A stretch of DNA of 7,912 nucleotides from Clostridia bacterium DTU080. GTDB taxonomy: Bacteria; Bacillota; Limnochordia; DTU080. The stretch's first letter is position 1. Each line of letters opens with the position of its first letter. The position numbers and the translations under genes were made by a program. A model generated the notes under the pieces. That model was not told the DNA's origin. It made no database searches and was given only the letters and a program-made list of their open reading frames with translations. Where the stretch lies: assembly GCA_001513395.1 (NCBI GenBank), contig LFTP01000347.1, positions 1 through 7,912 on the forward strand, written 5' to 3'. Shown here in pieces: positions 6,251 through 7,912 of this stretch.

Positions 6251-6270
6251 GTTTTGAGGCAAAACGCCTC
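6251..6270. repeat. Four interleaved 5-mers forming two mutually exclusive stems
   Basis: Consecutive pentamers GTTTT, GAGGC, AAAAC, GCCTC. The first pairs with the third and the second with the fourth, with no spare bases. It lies about 92 bases before the binding-protein start codon and could be an operator or part of the 5' leader. Confidence 0.4.
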
Positions 6271-6308
6271 GCGAGTTCATAGTTCGGCTATGGCGTGGGT
6301 ATGTAGAT

Positions 6309-6350
6309 CACAGGATCATAGCGGCAGGATCTTGATGAGACACTCCTGTG
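6309..6350. repeat. 7-bp inverted repeat with internal direct repeat
   Basis: CACAGGA at 6309-6315 is the exact reverse complement of TCCTGTG at 6344-6350, 28 bases apart. Within it CAGGATC occurs twice, 14 bases apart (6311 and 6325). It may be a regulatory site; chance is not excluded. Confidence 0.25.
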
Positions 6351-6447
6351 TGTCAAAGAGAACCGCTTGCATCTATTTCGCGACGAATGACACGAATGAT
6401 CGCTAGTCTGTCATGTCTAATTGTCTAGGAGCCTGTCTGAGCGCGCT

Positions 6448-6465
6448 AACCCCATAATATTGGAC
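6448..6465 (+). repeat. Left imperfect inverted repeat of the IS3-family element
   Basis: AACCCCATAATATTGGAC. Its reverse complement matches the right-hand copy at 13 of 18 positions, including an exact CCCCATAA core. The orfB stop codon (6467-6469) lies directly beside it, as is normal for this family. Confidence 0.55.
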
Positions 6466-6466
6466 A

Positions 6467-7429
6467 TTAGACTCTCACTACGTTAGTTCTCGCAGTATTG
6501 CTCACGCATGCATGATGATACTCGGCCGGAGGAACATCACCCAGGGATCTGTGAAGCCTGCGGTTATTGTAATAATCCATGAATTCAACGACCGCCACAT
6601 AGGCTTCTGCGAAGCTGTTGAACTCATACCGGCCCAAGCATTCGGTTTCCAGTATCGAATGGAAGGCCTCGATGTGGGCGTTCTTATTCGGCGTCCTCAC
6701 AGGAATGCACTCGGGTTTGATGCCCAATTCATTGCAGACCGCCTGAAAGCGATTACTGACAAATTGCGAACCGTTATCCGAGCGAATAACCACTCCGGCA
6801 TCGCCGATCTCACCGATCCGGCTCCAAAAGGCGCCCTTAAGGCACGCAGCGGCTTCTTCAGCGGTGCAGCTGAGCCCGATGTGATAGTCGATTACCGTTC
6901 GATCGTACACGTCAATAATCGTCTGCACGAAGAAGAAACGACGTTCCGCGGCGATATAGCCATATTTGATGTCGGTCTCCCACAGTTGGTTAACACCGGT
7001 GATCTCTCTGTTCATGGCTACTTTACGTTTGGCGAGGTGAGGCCGCAATCGGCGCTGTGTCCGCAGAATCCCGAGTTCCTTGCAAAGCCTGTACACCTTC
7101 TTCTTATCGATCTTAAGCCCGTGTTCTCTTCTTAGCCACCCGGTTAGCTTACGATAGCCATAGGGGTAAGCGTCGCCGTTTATGGCGGACAAGAGCAATT
7201 CTTTGATACACTCGTCGTTGACGATCCGGCCGTTTGCAGTGAGGGAGTATCCGGGAACCGGTCTTCCGCCGGAGCCGCCTTTCTCTTGTTCGCTACCGTC
7301 CCTGCAACGCAGACGCCGGTAATACGTCGATGGCGACACGCCTGATATGCGCAGTACCGGACGTAGCGGATACCCCTTAGCAATCCATTTTTTGGCGACC
7401 TCGATTCGCCTGTCTAAAGATGGCTCCCC
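6467..7429 (-). CDS. IS3-family transposase OrfB (DDE catalytic part, rve domain)
   Basis: This is the catalytic half of the IS3 transposase. Counting from the GTG at 7337-7339 (290 residues), an HTH_21-type region (about 41-100, including the YGYRKLTGWLR stretch) precedes the integrase core. The catalytic triad is complete: D123 in WETDIKYG, D188 in RSDNGSQF, and E224 in NAHIEAFHS, a DD(35)E arrangement. The frame has no ATG, GTG or TTG between 7339 and the slippery site, yet it is open there and encodes a family-typical N-terminus (RRIEVAKKWIAKGYPLRPVLR). OrfB is therefore expected to be made mainly as an OrfAB fusion by -1 frameshifting at 7429-7435, and the left coordinate of translation is set there. 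It ends beside the left inverted repeat. No lesion is seen. Confidence 0.93.
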   Translation of the reverse strand, partial: GEPSLDRRIEVAKKWIAKGYPLRPVLRISGVSPSTYYRRLRCRDGSEQEKGGSGGRPVPGYSLTANGRIVNDECIKELLLSAINGDAYPYGYRKLTGWLRREHGLKIDKKKVYRLCKELGILRTQRRLRPHLAKRKVAMNREITGVNQLWETDIKYGYIAAERRFFFVQTIIDVYDRTVIDYHIGLSCTAEEAAACLKGAFWSRIGEIGDAGVVIRSDNGSQFVSNRFQAVCNELGIKPECIPVRTPNKNAHIEAFHSILETECLGRYEFNSFAEAYVAVVEFMDYYNNRRLHRSLGDVPPAEYHHACVSNTARTNVVRV

Positions 7430-7435
7430 TTTTTT
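7394..7435 (-). promoter_or_regulatory. Programmed -1 frameshift signal (A AAA AAG plus hairpin)
   Basis: The slippery heptamer A AAA AAG occupies 7435 down to 7429 in exactly the orfA codon phase (A, AAA, AAG). The orfA stop codon follows at 7414-7416, and the -1 frame leads straight into orfB. A possible stimulatory stem GGCGA/TCGCC (5 bp, 7-base loop, plus-strand 7394-7410) begins 18 bases after the heptamer; it is short and rather distant. The heptamer itself is the classical IS3-family signal. Confidence 0.85.
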
Positions 7436-7719
7436 AAGAGGTCGCGCAATATGGCGATCTCCAGGTCCTTTTCGCCCAAAAGGCGCTTGAGCCGGTCATT
7501 CTCGCGCTTAATGTCGTCCATAGAGGGATCGGACACGCTACGCGATCCCTTTTTCCCGATAAAGGCCTCGGGGCCGTGTTTTTCGTACGCTCTGGCCCAT
7601 CGATTCACGACCGCGGGAGCGATATCATATCGCCGGGCAACAATACTCCCATTCCCGGTTTCTATGACTTCTTTGGCGACTCGAACCTTGAATTCGGGAT
7701 CGTATCTTCTGCGACTCAA
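7414..7719 (-). CDS. IS3-family transposase OrfA (HTH DNA-binding protein)
   Basis: This is the DNA-binding half of the transposase, which recognises the element's ends and, as part of the OrfAB fusion, targets the catalytic domain. With a TTG start at 7717-7719 the product is 101 residues beginning MSRRRYDPEFKV, the usual OrfA opening. A helix-turn-helix of the HTH_Tnp_1 type follows (about 15-42, containing GSIVARRYDIAPAVVNRWAR). Then comes a C-terminal heptad-rich leucine-zipper-like segment (about 70-97) for multimerisation. An upstream in-frame GTG at 7792-7794 would add 25 residues of unlike composition (126 in total). The shorter form fits family length and has AAGGGGG 10 bases upstream, so it is preferred. 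Its stop lies 13 bases past the slippery heptamer. Confidence 0.88.
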   Translation of the reverse strand: MSRRRYDPEFKVRVAKEVIETGNGSIVARRYDIAPAVVNRWARAYEKHGPEAFIGKKGSRSVSDPSMDDIKRENDRLKRLLGEKDLEIAILRDLLKKGSHL

Positions 7720-7856
7720 CTTAAAACGGCCCCCTTCGTTGTGATAGGCGAGGGGGGTGGCACTCCATTGTGCTTTATTGGAGACCCTCAACACCCTGCT
7801 TTTTTAGCCTATCTTATTTCGTTCAAGTGTCCAAGTCTATTAGACGTGCTCAGTGA

Positions 7857-7874
7857 GTCAAGAGTTATGGGGCT
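7857..7874 (-). repeat. Right imperfect inverted repeat of the IS3-family element
   Basis: GTCAAGAGTTATGGGGCT on the plus strand is inverted relative to the left copy, with an exact TTATGGGG core at 7865-7872. A separate small palindrome, GTCTA-T-TAGAC, sits at 7835-7845, between this repeat and orfA. Confidence 0.5.
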
Positions 7875-7912
7875 GAAGTTCCCTGCCTATGCGGTGTCAG
7901 AAATTTGTAATC

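Larger units (their letters stand above)
6160..6440. promoter_or_regulatory. Upstream region of the solute-binding protein gene
   Basis: About 280 bp, AT-richer than its neighbours, lies between the binding-protein start and the IS3-family element, with no credible gene. On the minus strand TATGAT and TATACT hexamers lie about 40-60 bases before the start codon, but neither has a good -35 partner, so no promoter is assigned. Several short repeats occur: an interleaved repeat at 6251-6270, a CATAG/CTATG hairpin at 6278-6292, a CACAGGA/TCCTGTG pair at 6309-6350, and a tandem ACGAATGA at 6383-6399. Confidence 0.45.
6440..7880 (-). mobile_element. IS3-family insertion sequence (IS150-like), apparently intact
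   Basis: About 1.4 kb carrying orfA and orfB in overlapping organisation, with a -1 frameshift signal and imperfect inverted repeats close to both ends. The outermost bases are estimates: the matched repeats are at 6448-6465 and 7857-7874, but I could not place the usual TG...CA ends symmetrically or find a target duplication. No internal stop disrupts either gene, so the copy could be active. Confidence 0.85.

Noticed and set aside
6278..6292. CATAG-TTCGG-CTATG hairpin as a terminator
   Set aside because: The stem has only five pairs, no T-run follows on either strand, and no gene ends nearby.
6383..6399. Tandem ACGAATGA repeat as the start of an iteron or CRISPR-like array
   Set aside because: There are only two units one base apart, with no further copies.
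6512..7135. 207-codon plus-strand open frame opposite orfB
   Set aside because: It lies wholly antisense to a transposase with a complete catalytic triad; it is a mirror effect of that gene's codon use.

Overview
The window looks like an accessory, insertion-sequence-rich stretch of a moderately GC-rich Gram-positive (Firmicutes/Bacillota-type) chromosome. The evidence is strong GGAGG-type ribosome binding sites, repeated use of TTG start codons with well-placed Shine-Dalgarno sequences, and a small beta-barrel protein resembling the DUF2642 proteins of spore-forming bacteria. The taxonomic assignment is inference. I see no tRNA, rRNA or CRISPR array.

Layout. Positions 1-860 hold the beginning of an IS1634-family element on the minus strand; its transposase is cut by the window edge and carries a frameshift next to its start. 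Positions 891-2715 hold a minus-strand operon: a YdjC/ChbG-type carbohydrate deacetylase, a PHP-domain phosphoesterase 16 bp further on, then a short decayed reading frame and a small terminator-like hairpin. Divergent from it, a cytoplasmic BNR/Asp-box (sialidase-like) beta-propeller protein runs from 2877 to 3854 and ends at a clear hairpin terminator. The 161-bp divergent spacer contains a perfect 14-bp palindrome. Positions 3900-4640 hold a poorly resolved small-ORF region containing a convincing 75-residue DUF2642-like gene (4262-4489), followed by a long hairpin. Positions 4873-6159 encode an extracellular sugar-type ABC solute-binding protein on the minus strand with no permease or ATPase beside it. 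Positions 6440-7880 hold a nearly complete, apparently intact IS3-family (IS150-like) element with orfA, orfB and an A AAA AAG programmed -1 frameshift site.

How the genes may work together (inference). The solute-binding protein is the only exported catabolic protein. The deacetylase, the PHP phosphoesterase and the Asp-box enzyme lack signal peptides, so they would act in the cytoplasm. Together they suggest uptake of an acylated or N-acetylated oligosaccharide followed by intracellular deacetylation and cleavage. The transporter core, a kinase and a regulator are missing from the window, and both flanks carry insertion sequences, so the locus may be partly eroded.
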